64,000 bases of DNA. Origin: an uncultured Anaerolineae bacterium (lineage in GTDB: Bacteria; Chloroflexota; Anaerolineae; J036; Brachytrichaceae). Location: NCBI GenBank assembly GCA_937959265.1, contig CALGMA010000008.1, forward strand, positions 519,877 through 583,876, given 5' to 3'. Each line of letters begins with the position of its first letter. Within the stretch, counting starts at the first letter, position 1. Position numbers and translations under genes: made by a program. Of this stretch, positions 26,243 through 35,020 are shown in pieces. The notes beneath the pieces were generated by a model. The model saw only the letters and a list, made by a program, of their open reading frames with translations. It was not told where the DNA came from and did no database searches.

Positions 26243-28822
26243 TTACTCCAACACCAACATCCCATTGCGGGCATCCACGCGCACTGTGTCCCCCTCACGG
26301 TAGCGGCCTTCCAGGATGGCCATCGAGAGCGGGTCCTGTAGCTCGTGCTGGATGGCGCGCTTGAGCAGCCGGGCGCCAAAGGCCGGGTCATAGCCTACTC
26401 GTGCTAGGTGGCGCTTTGCCGATGGCGTCAGCTCCAGCGACAGCTTGCGTTCGGCCAGCAGCTTGCGCAGCCGGTTGAGCTGGATGTCCACAATTTGCTC
26501 GATGTGCCGCTCGTCCAGTGGATGAAAGATCACGATCTCATCAATCCGGTTCAGGAACTCCGGTCGGAAGAAGCGTTGCAGGCGGCGCACGATCTCGTCG
26601 CGGCTGAGGCGCTCCAAGTCTTCGCCGGCTAGCAGGTTGCTGGTCATGATCACGACCGTGTTGCGGAAGTCCACCGTGCGGCCTTGGCCATCGGTCAGCC
26701 GGCCGTCATCCAGCAATTGCAACAGCACATTGAAGACTTCCGGGTGGGCCTTTTCGATTTCGTCGAACAGCACCACGGCGTAGGGCCGGCGGCGCACGAC
26801 CTCGGTGAGCTGGCCGCCCTCCTCGTAGCCCACGTAGCCTGGCGGCGCGCCGATCAGCCGGCTGACGGTGTGTTTCTCCTGATACTCGCTCATGTCAATC
26901 CGCACCATCGCCCGCTCATCGTCGAACAGGAACTCAGCCAGCGCCTTGGCGGTTTCGGTCTTGCCCACGCCGGTGGGGCCGAGGACGATGAATGAGCCGA
27001 TGGGGCGGTTGGGGTCTTGCAGGCCGGCGCGCGCGCGGCGCACAGCGTTGCTCACCGCGCGTAGCCCATCGTCCTGGCCCACCACGCGCTCGCGCAGGCG
27101 TTCCTCCATCTTCACCAGCTTGTGCAACTCGCCTTCCAGCAGTTTGGTGACTGGAATGCCCGTCCAGCGCGAGACCACGGCGGCGACTTCGTCTGGGCCG
27201 ACTTCTTCTTTGAGCAGCGGGTTGCCCCTTTGCAGCTCGGCCAGGCGGGCTTGCGCTTGCTTGAGATTGGCTTCAAGCTCGCGCAAGCGGCCATAGCGCA
27301 GCTCAGCCGCCTTGGCCAGGTCGGCGTCGCGCTCGGCCTGCTCGATCTGCACGTTGGTGTGCTCGATCTGTTCGCGGATGGTGCGCACTTCCTGGATGGC
27401 GGCTTTCTCCTGCTCCCATTGCGCACGCAGCGCGTTGCTCTTTTCCCGCTCGCTGGCGATCTCCGCTTCAATCCGGGCCAGGCGCTCCTTGCTCGCTTCG
27501 TCGGTTTCCTTCTTCAGCGCCTCGCGCTCGATCTCCAGTTGGAGAATCCTGCGGTCAATCTCGTCCAGCGCAGTGGGCTTGGAATCAATTTCCATCTTCA
27601 CCCGGCTGGCGGCTTCGTCAATCAGGTCAATGGCCTTGTCCGGCAACTGGCGGTCGCTGATGTAGCGCGCGCTGAGCGTAGCCGCAGCGATGACCGCGGC
27701 ATCCTGGATGCGCACGCCGTGGTGGATTTCGTAGCGCTCCTTCAAGCCGCGCAGGATGCTGATGGTGTCTTCGACGCTCGGCTCATCCACGAACACCGGC
27801 TGGAAGCGCCGCTCCAGCGCGGCATCCTTCTCGATGTGTTTGCGGTACTCGTCGAGTGTGGTTGCGCCGATGCAGTGCAGCTCGCCGCGCGCCAGCATCG
27901 GCTTGAGCAGGTTGCCGGCGTCCATCGCGCCTTCAGCCTTGCCTGCGCCGACGACGGTGTGCAGCTCGTCAATGAACAGGATGATCTTGCCGTTAGAGGC
28001 GGTAACCTCCTTCAGCACGGCCTTCAGGCGTTCTTCGAACTCGCCGCGGTATTTGGCACCGGCGATCAGCGCGCCCATGTCCAGCGCGATGATGCGCTTG
28101 TCCTTCAGGCCTTCCGGCACGTCGCGCCGCACGATGCGCTGCGCCAGCCCCTCGGCAATGGCGGTTTTGCCCACGCCCGGTTCGCCGATCAACACCGGGT
28201 TGTTCTTGGTGCGCCGGCTGAGGATCTGGATCACGCGGCGGATCTCCTCATCACGACCGATCACTGGGTCGAGCTTGCCCTGCTGCGCGAGCTGGGTCAG
28301 GTCGCGGCCGTATTTCTCCAGCGCCTGGTAGGTGGCTTCGGGATTTTGGGAAGTGACGCGCTGGCTGCCGCGCACCTGCACCAGCGCACGCAAGATCGCG
28401 TCGCGCGTAATGCCGTTGGCGTTGAGGATCTGCGTGGCGGCCGGCGCGCGGCCGGTGCGTACTACCGTTGGGTCGGCCATGGCCAGCAGCAAGTGCTCGG
28501 TGCTCACGAAGTCATCGCGCATCTGCCTGGCCTCGGCCTCGGCGCGGTCGGTCAACAGGCTGACTTCGCGCGAGAGGCGCACCTCGCCTACGGCGCCGCT
28601 TACCTTTGGCTTATTGCGCAGCTCGCGCTCCACCAGGTCGGTGATGCGCGCCGGATTGGCGCCGGTGGCCTGGATGATCGGCGGGACGATCCCCCCATCC
28701 TGTTGCAACAAAGCAAGCAGCAGATGCTCCGGCTCAATGTTCTGCTGGCCGTACTCCTGCGCCAGCGATTGCGCGCTGAGCAGCGCCTCCTGCGCCTTCT
28801 CGGTGTATTGATTCAGATTCAT
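26243..28822 (-). CDS. clpB: ClpB disaggregase
   Basis: Hexameric ATP-dependent protein disaggregase, 859 aa, cytoplasmic, cooperating with DnaK. Order: N-domain (1-150, [18 protein letters not shown]), NBD1 with Walker [14 protein letters not shown] (about 203), coiled-coil M-domain rich in Glu/Lys (about 410-530), NBD2 with Walker [15 protein letters not shown] (about 600), and the C-terminal domain. The M-domain distinguishes it from ClpA/ClpC. Shine-Dalgarno AAGGGAAGG before the ATG. Heat-shock control is expected, but I see no CIRCE; a short inverted repeat lies upstream. Confidence 0.97.
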   Translation of the reverse strand: MNLNQYTEKAQEALLSAQSLAQEYGQQNIEPEHLLLALLQQDGGIVPPIIQATGANPARITDLVERELRNKPKVSGAVGEVRLSREVSLLTDRAEAEARQMRDDFVSTEHLLLAMADPTVVRTGRAPAATQILNANGITRDAILRALVQVRGSQRVTSQNPEATYQALEKYGRDLTQLAQQGKLDPVIGRDEEIRRVIQILSRRTKNNPVLIGEPGVGKTAIAEGLAQRIVRRDVPEGLKDKRIIALDMGALIAGAKYRGEFEERLKAVLKEVTASNGKIILFIDELHTVVGAGKAEGAMDAGNLLKPMLARGELHCIGATTLDEYRKHIEKDAALERRFQPVFVDEPSVEDTISILRGLKERYEIHHGVRIQDAAVIAAATLSARYISDRQLPDKAIDLIDEAASRVKMEIDSKPTALDEIDRRILQLEIEREALKKETDEASKERLARIEAEIASEREKSNALRAQWEQEKAAIQEVRTIREQIEHTNVQIEQAERDADLAKAAELRYGRLRELEANLKQAQARLAELQRGNPLLKEEVGPDEVAAVVSRWTGIPVTKLLEGELHKLVKMEERLRERVVGQDDGLRAVSNAVRRARAGLQDPNRPIGSFIVLGPTGVGKTETAKALAEFLFDDERAMVRIDMSEYQEKHTVSRLIGAPPGYVGYEEGGQLTEVVRRRPYAVVLFDEIEKAHPEVFNVLLQLLDDGRLTDGQGRTVDFRNTVVIMTSNLLAGEDLERLSRDEIVRRLQRFFRPEFLNRIDEIVIFHPLDERHIEQIVDIQLNRLRKLLAERKLSLELTPSAKRHLARVGYDPAFGARLLKRAIQHELQDPLSMAILEGRYREGDTVRVDARNGMLVLE

Positions 28823-28912
28823 GATGCCTTCCCTTCTAACGAAACAGCGGACGCAATCGCGCTCGCCGTAAGAATTTCAATCTCGTCACGTCATCATAAA
28901 TCTGCGCGTCAG

Positions 28913-28932
28913 AGCGACGTTGGAGCGTCGCT
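28913..28932. promoter_or_regulatory. Inverted repeat in the clpB upstream region
   Basis: AGCGACG - TTGGAG - CGTCGCT, perfect 7-bp arms, about 90 bp upstream of clpB and 60 bp upstream of the divergent lipoprotein gene. Possibly an operator shared by both; neither CIRCE nor HAIR consensus. Confidence 0.3.
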
Positions 28933-28978
28933 AGCGATTCATTTGTGCGTCGGTGTTTGCGCAGCGTGCGACACGCCT

Positions 28979-28984
28979 TACAAT
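28979..28984 (+). promoter_or_regulatory. TACAAT box 6 nt before the SH3 lipoprotein
   Basis: TTACAAT followed by six bases and ATG 28991, without Shine-Dalgarno; TTGCGC at 28957-28962 is a possible -35 (16-bp spacer). Part of the leaderless-promoter pattern. Confidence 0.4.
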
Positions 28985-28990
28985 GGCCGA

Positions 28991-30064
28991 ATGTCCAACC
29001 ATTGGAAGCAAGATATGCGAACACGGCTCGCGCATCTCGCTCGGCTGACCTGCCTGGCGTCGCTGATTCTCGCCGCTTGTGCATCGGGCGGAAGCGCTGA
29101 TCCGTCGAGCGATACGGCCAGCAGGATTCTGACGGTGGTCGCTACGCGCGCGACGGCTACCCGGGTGACAACCACGCGCGCCGCGGCATCTTCGGCGATG
29201 TCCTCACCGACTGCATCGGCTTCACCAACCCCGGCCGAGCCGACGGCAACGCCGCTGCCACCGATGGTCTTCGCGCGTTGCATTGTGCGTGCCGAATCGC
29301 CCATGCTCCGGGAGCCGGGGGATGCCGCCCAGGTCACTGCCCCACTGCGGTCGAGTGACATCGTCACTGCCTACGGTCGGACGGCAGACGGGCAATGGAT
29401 CCTCATCTGGAATCAGGAGATCGCTTTTGGCTGGATCCCATCCGGCGTGCTGGGCTGCAGCGCGCCGTTCGAGGACTTGCGGCCTACCGAGCCGGATGTT
29501 TTGCTCACCCCTTGGCCAACGGTCACGCCGCCTGCGCTGATGGCAGGCGTGAAAACGGCCACACCGGCAAGTGTCGCTGCTGCTATGACGGAGACGCCCA
29601 CGCCAGTTGTGACGCAGACTCCTGAGCCGGCGGCGACCGAGACGCTGCCTACCGTGACCGGAACGAGTACATCTATCCCGGCAGCGACCGAGCCACCCGT
29701 AACCGTGACCGTGACTATAACGCCGCTTGTCCTCACGCCGGAGGCAACTGCGGCGGCTGCAACCGCGCCGGCACCCGAAACGGCGACCCCAACCGTGACC
29801 TTCACAGCGACCGAGTCGCCGGTTGAACCGCTGGCTTGCATCGTCGCGATCAACCGGGCGTTGAACCTGCGCGCCGGCCCGGATCGCACCACCCGGTTGC
29901 TCGGCCAACTGCGCCCTGGCGCAAAGTTCTATGCCACCGGGCGCAACACCGACGCTACTTGGCTCTACGGCGCGACCACGCGCGGTGACTTCGGCTGGGT
30001 GATCGCTTCTGCCGTGCGGTGCGATAGCGACCCCGGTGGGTTGCCGGTCGTGAACGGTAGCTGA
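28991..30064 (+). CDS. Lipoprotein with two SH3-like domains and Thr/Pro linkers
   Basis: 357 aa. An N-terminal signal with lipobox (SLILAAC, Cys about 24) is followed by a Ser/Thr/Ala-rich stalk, an SH3b-like domain (about 95-155; MLREPGDAAQVTAPLRSSDI ... FGWIPSGVLGC), a long Thr/Pro/Val-rich linker of about 120 residues (ETPTPVVTQTPEPAATETLP), and a second SH3b-like domain (about 280-345; ALNLRAGPDRTTRLLGQL ... FGWVIASAVRC). Probably anchored to the cell envelope and binding wall components. Its last 100 bp overlap, tail to tail, the end of the convergent membrane-protein gene. Start ATG 28991; ATG 29015 also possible. Confidence 0.8.
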   Translation: MSNHWKQDMRTRLAHLARLTCLASLILAACASGGSADPSSDTASRILTVVATRATATRVTTTRAAASSAMSSPTASASPTPAEPTATPLPPMVFARCIVRAESPMLREPGDAAQVTAPLRSSDIVTAYGRTADGQWILIWNQEIAFGWIPSGVLGCSAPFEDLRPTEPDVLLTPWPTVTPPALMAGVKTATPASVAAAMTETPTPVVTQTPEPAATETLPTVTGTSTSIPAATEPPVTVTVTITPLVLTPEATAAAATAPAPETATPTVTFTATESPVEPLACIVAINRALNLRAGPDRTTRLLGQLRPGAKFYATGRNTDATWLYGATTRGDFGWVIASAVRCDSDPGGLPVVNGS

Positions 30065-31185
30065 CGATCGTTTGACAAGGCCAGGTACATCCGCGCCTCG
30101 AAGATCAGGCTGAACGGGATGGTGAACGCGCTGATCAGCGCCGCGCCGATGCCGTAGGCTGAAATATTGACCGGGTACGGCCAGTAGGCGCGCACCTCGC
30201 TCACCATGAGCGGAACTACAACGCCCTGATGCAGGGTGGTGGGCAGCGTCAGGCCGGCTACAAATAAGACGATCACGGCCAGCCGGATGCTCCAGCGCCA
30301 CGCGGCGATGCGCCAGAAGCGCGACAGGCTCAGGCTCAGCGTCGGCGCCAGCCATTGCAGGACGCCGCTCTGTAGCGCGTGCATGATGCACGCGGTGCGC
30401 ATACACAGCAGCGCTTCGGTCACGAACGCGAGCAATGTGCCACCGAGGCCGGCAAGCAGCAACGAGGCGGGCAACTGAACTGTTGAAGGCTGAGAGAGCA
30501 CCCAGCCTAGCGAACTGCCGCTTTGGCGGGCGAGGTGGAAGCGCGTCGCTGAATACAGCTCCGTGAAAGGTGAGCCTGGATCGGGCGGCAACTGCGCGAT
30601 TGCCCGCACTAAGGTCATGTTCAGGATGCTGTTGGCGTCGCGGCGCACCCAACGGTAGTTGGAGACGTCCAGGCGCGCCTCGCGCAGCATCCACGTGATG
30701 CCAACCAGGCTGACCGTGATGAGCGCGCCGTAGAGCAGGCTGCTGGCCAGCAACGGTTGCCAGCGCCGCAGCGCTGCGCCGAAAGCTGCGCGTAGGATCG
30801 CTTCCACGCATGCTGGCGCATCTGTACATGCTGGCATGTGCAACGCGATCCAGGTGATCGCGCCGCGACCGACGAGAAAAGTGAACGCACCAACTGTAGC
30901 CTGGATCTGCATCTGCAAGTAAAACGTGCTCGTGACCAGCGCGAAATAGCTGTTCTGGGCTGCCATGCCGCGCAGCATAAGCGTGGCGTATATGAGTGAG
31001 CCGGCAATGCCTGCGCCGGCGAAGCACAACAGGCTGCACGCCAAGATAGGCAAAGGATAGCGCGTGAAGACGGCGAAGGTTGATTGCAGCACTGTGCCGA
31101 AGCTGGTGCTCGACTGGATGCAAGTAGCGGCTGCGCGTTCGCGCTCCCCATCCAGCGAAAGCGTGCCGTGGATCACCTGCTGCAT
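29965..31185 (-). CDS. Polytopic membrane protein, paralog 1 (unknown function)
   Basis: 406 aa with about six hydrophobic segments (e.g. ILACSLLCFAGAGIAGSLIY, LLYGALITVSLVGITW, LAVIVLFVAGLTLP). It is about as long as, and similar along its whole length to, the next gene: shared landmarks are CFAGAGIAGSL, GRGAxTWIA, LPPDPGxPF, LCMRTA and the C-terminal FEARMYxAL. The 37-residue tail after LALSND is extra and lies in the region overlapping the convergent SH3 lipoprotein gene. Eleven bp separate it from its paralog, so they form an operon. No family recognised. Confidence 0.75.
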   Translation of the reverse strand: MQQVIHGTLSLDGERERAAATCIQSSTSFGTVLQSTFAVFTRYPLPILACSLLCFAGAGIAGSLIYATLMLRGMAAQNSYFALVTSTFYLQMQIQATVGAFTFLVGRGAITWIALHMPACTDAPACVEAILRAAFGAALRRWQPLLASSLLYGALITVSLVGITWMLREARLDVSNYRWVRRDANSILNMTLVRAIAQLPPDPGSPFTELYSATRFHLARQSGSSLGWVLSQPSTVQLPASLLLAGLGGTLLAFVTEALLCMRTACIMHALQSGVLQWLAPTLSLSLSRFWRIAAWRWSIRLAVIVLFVAGLTLPTTLHQGVVVPLMVSEVRAYWPYPVNISAYGIGAALISAFTIPFSLIFEARMYLALSNDRQLPFTTGNPPGSLSHRTAEAITQPKSPRVVAP

Positions 31186-31195
31186 AGAATACCTA

Positions 31196-32302
31196 TTATC
31201 GGGCCAGTGCCCGATACATGCGCGCCTCGAAGATCACACCCGCAGCGATGAGTGCGCCGTTGATCAGGGCGATGCCGACCCCATTGGCCGACTGCGCGAT
31301 GTGATAGGGCCAGTAGCCGACGCCGAACATCTGGCGCGCCGGTCCGACTACCAGCACTTGTTGCAGCGCCGGCGCGAGCACGAACGCTGCGACGGCGAAG
31401 GCGACGAATGCCAGCCTGAGCGACCAGCGCCAGATCAGCACGCGCGTGAAATGTGTGCCGCTCACGCGCAGCACTTCGTTCAGCCAAGTCCCTCTCACCG
31501 GTGTGCTGAAGATGGCCGCCGTGCGCATGCACAACAGCGCGTCCGTTACAATCAACAGCGCGATGGATGCCAGGCCCAGCGCGACCGTCCCCGGCATGAC
31601 GCCGCGCGAGACCGTGGACAGGTCGAAGCCCAGATAAGACCCGACCATGGACCGCGACAGGTTGTAGCGCACCGAAGCCAGCCAGTCGCTGAAGGGTGGG
31701 CCGGGGTCGGGTGGCAAAAAGCCGATTGCGCGGATCGCCGTCCAGTTCAAGATGTTGCCGAGATCGCCGATGCGAATCGAGCGCGTATTCGACACGTCCA
31801 GGCGCAATTCGCGCAGCATTGCCGATAAACCCAGCAGACCGATCGTAATGAGCAAGCCATAGAGCGCGGTGCTGAGCGCCAGCGGACGCCAGGCGCGCAG
31901 CGTGGCGCTCAGGCCGGCGCGCAGCGTGACGGATTGATCGCTTCCCGGCCCCTGCATGGCGATCCATGTCAGTGCCCCGCGTCCCAGCAGGAAGGTGAAT
32001 GTGCCGATCAGCGCCTGAACCAGCATCTGGGTGTTATAGGCGCGCATCGTGGTCATGGTATGCGAGCCGGTGCGAATCACGGCGTCGCCGATCATGACGC
32101 CGTAGACCAGCGAGCCGGCGATGCCCGCCCCGGCGAAGCACACGAACGCGCACACGATGATCGTCAGCGGATGCTGTGCGAAGATGCCGACGGTGGATAG
32201 GAGCACCTGGAAGAATCCGCGCTGCCAGCAGTCCCCGACGCCCGGGACGACGATAGTCCGCGGATGAGGGTATATCGCAGGAAGTGCGTCACGTGTATCC
32301 AT
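31196..32302 (-). CDS. Polytopic membrane protein, paralog 2 (unknown function)
   Basis: 368 aa, tandem paralog of the preceding entry, ending right after FEARMYRALAR without the extra tail. Around six transmembrane segments, including LTIIVCAFVCFAGAGIAGSL, LYGLLITIGLLGLSAML and VALGLASIALLIVTDALL. The C-terminal hydrophobic FEARMY element resembles that of glycerophosphoryl-phosphodiesterase-type and DUF975-like membrane proteins, but the match is too weak to name. The ATG lies 12 bp after the stop of the DUF6062-like gene. Confidence 0.75.
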   Translation of the reverse strand: MDTRDALPAIYPHPRTIVVPGVGDCWQRGFFQVLLSTVGIFAQHPLTIIVCAFVCFAGAGIAGSLVYGVMIGDAVIRTGSHTMTTMRAYNTQMLVQALIGTFTFLLGRGALTWIAMQGPGSDQSVTLRAGLSATLRAWRPLALSTALYGLLITIGLLGLSAMLRELRLDVSNTRSIRIGDLGNILNWTAIRAIGFLPPDPGPPFSDWLASVRYNLSRSMVGSYLGFDLSTVSRGVMPGTVALGLASIALLIVTDALLCMRTAAIFSTPVRGTWLNEVLRVSGTHFTRVLIWRWSLRLAFVAFAVAAFVLAPALQQVLVVGPARQMFGVGYWPYHIAQSANGVGIALINGALIAAGVIFEARMYRALAR

Positions 32303-32314
32303 ATGCGCGTATGC

Positions 32315-33037
32315 TCAGCGTCGCCCGAGCACGCGGCCGGAGACGAGCTTGATCGCGCGCAGTGGCGAGTCGGCTTCTTTCCCCATGCCTGCGTAGTCGT
32401 AGGAGCCATTGCTCTTGGCGAGATATTCCTCCAGGTCGGTCTTCAGCGCTTTCAGGATATCGCGTTCGATATGCAGGAGCAGGCGCAGGTGATGCGGATC
32501 CACATCACGCAGTTGCAGCAGGGCCTCCAGGTGTGGCAGGCACAACCCAGACGAACGCGCGAAGGCCTGGTGCATCACTTCGTCATGGATTTCGTTGGCG
32601 AGGGCGTGCAGCAACATGCCTTCCTGGTCGCGCTCGTACTCGCACAATGGGCACACACGCTTCGGTTTGACGGCGTCCAGCACGGTTCGGCGCATGGACA
32701 TGCCGATGAGATGATCCAGTGGGCGACAGTGCGTATGCGTCTGCGGTAGGACGCGGTCAACTTCGCGCAGTACATCGTTGATCACGTCGTGCTGGATGAT
32801 GGCGACGCTGAGCATACGCGCATGACCGGCCAGTAGCGCGCCATGCACTGAGCAGTAGCCGCGTGCCTCGCGGATCTCCGCGCGCCGCTCGACGTTGGTG
32901 ACGTTCTCGTAGAAGAATACGTCCACATACTGCCGCACAGCGCGATCCACCAGCCGGCAGATTGGACAGCCTGGCTGGGACATCGCTTCGATCAATTCGT
33001 GGTAGGCGCTGCTCTTGGCTTGCATCGGGTCAGACAT
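32315..33037 (-). CDS. DUF6062-like protein with two Cys/His metal-site pairs
   Basis: 240 aa, soluble, mostly helical. Two similar halves each carry CPxC followed by a Cys-x2-His: CPICRLVDRAV ... GYCSVHGALL, and CPLCEYERDQEG ... GLCLPHLEALL, suggesting two zinc (or other metal) sites. This arrangement matches the DUF6062 family as I remember it. Start ATG 33037 (MSDPMQAK) overlaps the end of the upstream hydrolase gene by eight bases, so the two are translationally coupled. The longer open frame extending upstream is only a shadow of the hydrolase gene. Confidence 0.75.
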   Translation of the reverse strand: MSDPMQAKSSAYHELIEAMSQPGCPICRLVDRAVRQYVDVFFYENVTNVERRAEIREARGYCSVHGALLAGHARMLSVAIIQHDVINDVLREVDRVLPQTHTHCRPLDHLIGMSMRRTVLDAVKPKRVCPLCEYERDQEGMLLHALANEIHDEVMHQAFARSSGLCLPHLEALLQLRDVDPHHLRLLLHIERDILKALKTDLEEYLAKSNGSYDYAGMGKEADSPLRAIKLVSGRVLGRR

Positions 33038-34862
33038 CCGGGGTCTGCGAAGCTTCGGAGACTCGTATGTGATGGTGCGCCGGAAAGCTGAGACCAGCCT
33101 GGGTCTTCGTCGAGAGTTCGAGGAAGTCCAGAATGGCACGCTGGGTCGTTTCGGGGCATTCTTCGTGGACGATGTGGCCGATGCCCTCGAACACCTGCAG
33201 CCGGGCATCGGGCAGGATGCGCACGAGCCTGGCACCGTCGCCAGCGGGGAAGACCGGATCGCGCTCGCCCCACAACAGCAGAGTGGGTGCAGTGATGGCG
33301 CTAAGGTTGTGCGGCACCGGCCTGGCGCCGTCTTTAGGCGATCGCGCTTGCCACACCTGCGCCAGCGCCGAGCCGCGCACGTGGAGCGGACCAGCATAGC
33401 CTTTCGCCACTGTGTCGGTGATCCAGTCGTGCTTGGCCGAGACAAAACGCAAACCCGGCCGCACAAGCCAGGGCGACGTGGAGTAGAAGGCCAGCACATA
33501 GCCGAGGACCGGCAGGCGCACCCAGCGGGCGATGCTGGGTCGGTCGGTCGCGAAAGCCTCCGGCGCCAGCGCGGCCAACGACTGCACGCGCTCCGGCGCA
33601 AGGATGGCGATCTGCATGGCGACGCGCCCGCCGAACGAGTGCCCGACGAAGTGTGCCCGCCGTATGCCCAGCGCGTCGAGCACGCCCAGGACCAGCTCGG
33701 CTTGTGTTTGCGTGGTGTAGATCGGCTCGGCCGGGCGGGCCGACGCGCCGCTGCCCAGTTGGTCCACGGCGATCACGCGATAGCCGGCTGCGAGCAAAGC
33801 CGCTTTGATGCCGCGCCAGGTGAAGACCGACGAGGCGAAGCCGTGGATCAGGACGACAGCTGGTGCGCTGTGCGGCCCGTCGTCGGTGTAGTGGATGGCA
33901 TAGCCGTTGACCCAGACGAATTGGTCGTCACCGGCGAACTCGCGCAGGTTGAAGCGCTCGCGTAACGGCGTAAGGATGTATGCGCCCCACACGACTGAGC
34001 CGGCCAGCGACAGCGCGATCACGCCGGCAATCGAGAAGGTGATCGCCATTTGTGGGCCGTAGCCGGTAGTCTGTTGTGCCACCAGCAGGATGAACGTCAC
34101 CGTCAAGCCGACCAGCGCAATCGCAAACGTAATCTGCTCGTATTGGCGGATCGGCCTGCGCCGGGTCAGTCGGCGCATCAGCCAGATCAGCGCTGCGGCG
34201 ATCAACGGTGGGATCAGCAGCGCCGGCCAATGCCCCCACTGCAGGTAGTCGCGCACCTCCCACCAGTTGATCGGATAGCGCACCAGCACGTGCGGGGCGA
34301 AGTTTTCCATGATGCCGATGTCGAGGGCGTAGCGCGCTATGCCCACCGGCTTGCCCCACACCGCGACGTAGTAGCGACCGGTCTGCGGCATGACTACTTC
34401 GATCCTGGCACGCGGGAAGTACACCATCTGGGTGAAGATATCGAAATAGTCGAATGTGCCATCGCTGGTAGCGACGACCGCTCCCATGCCTTCCGGAATC
34501 TCGAACGGCAGCGGCTCGAGCGGCCGTGGCAGGCCGGGGCCGATCAGCGCCAGGTGGGGGTCAAACGCGCGCAGCTCCTCGTGGCCTGGGATAAAGATCT
34601 CGGCCTTGAAGCGATCGCCGGCCTGGTAGTCGAATTTGGCCATGTCCACGTCGTCGGCCGACGACAGCTCGCCCAGCACGAACCACATGAACCATGGCTC
34701 CGGCACATACTGGCCATCCTCGAATAAGCCGTAGTCCCCGCCCGGCGCGTTGGTCTCCAGGATCGGCACTTCGGCGCGTGCTGTTCGCGGCTCGGCGGTG
34801 AGCGATGAAATGAGGGCGAAGATCAAGGTGCACGCGAGGACGAACGGCCGGGCGAATTTCAT
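33030..34862 (-). CDS. Alpha/beta hydrolase fused to an exported domain and three membrane helices
   Basis: 610 aa. Signal peptide (FVLACTLIFALISSLTAEP), an extracytoplasmic beta-rich domain (about 30-210, PxFMWFVLGELSSADDVDM ... YYVAVWGKPVGIARYALD), a helix at about 215-233, a basic loop RRLTRRRPIR, two more helices (about 245-300), then a hydrolase (about 335-590). Catalytic triad: nucleophile GHSFGG, acid in GERDPVFP, base in GIGHIVHEE. Positive-inside rule places the hydrolase in the cytoplasm. Substrate unknown; closest folds are epoxide/haloalkane hydrolases and MhpC-type C-C hydrolases. The fusion of exported domain and hydrolase is unusual. Confidence 0.82.
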   Translation of the reverse strand: MKFARPFVLACTLIFALISSLTAEPRTARAEVPILETNAPGGDYGLFEDGQYVPEPWFMWFVLGELSSADDVDMAKFDYQAGDRFKAEIFIPGHEELRAFDPHLALIGPGLPRPLEPLPFEIPEGMGAVVATSDGTFDYFDIFTQMVYFPRARIEVVMPQTGRYYVAVWGKPVGIARYALDIGIMENFAPHVLVRYPINWWEVRDYLQWGHWPALLIPPLIAAALIWLMRRLTRRRPIRQYEQITFAIALVGLTVTFILLVAQQTTGYGPQMAITFSIAGVIALSLAGSVVWGAYILTPLRERFNLREFAGDDQFVWVNGYAIHYTDDGPHSAPAVVLIHGFASSVFTWRGIKAALLAAGYRVIAVDQLGSGASARPAEPIYTTQTQAELVLGVLDALGIRRAHFVGHSFGGRVAMQIAILAPERVQSLAALAPEAFATDRPSIARWVRLPVLGYVLAFYSTSPWLVRPGLRFVSAKHDWITDTVAKGYAGPLHVRGSALAQVWQARSPKDGARPVPHNLSAITAPTLLLWGERDPVFPAGDGARLVRILPDARLQVFEGIGHIVHEECPETTQRAILDFLELSTKTQAGLSFPAHHHIRVSEASQTPDV

Positions 34863-35020
34863 GGTGAGGATTGACTGGCCGGATTATCGCATCACGCAGC
34901 GATCCGAGGATTCGCCCATGTGGTGACGAACGGTTGCTTTCGACGCAGGAGTCGTCGGCCCTTATAGCTTGCCGCCCGCGCTGTGGCGGTTGTGAAAAGC
35001 CAGAGTAGCGCGGATTACGC

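Noticed and set aside
27122..28990. Apparent long N-terminal extension of the SH3 lipoprotein across clpB
   Set aside because: The region is antisense to clpB; signal peptide and lipobox begin at 28991.
29222..31123. 633-codon minus-strand frame across the lipoprotein and membrane protein
   Set aside because: Low-complexity Arg/His-rich translation, shadows two real genes.
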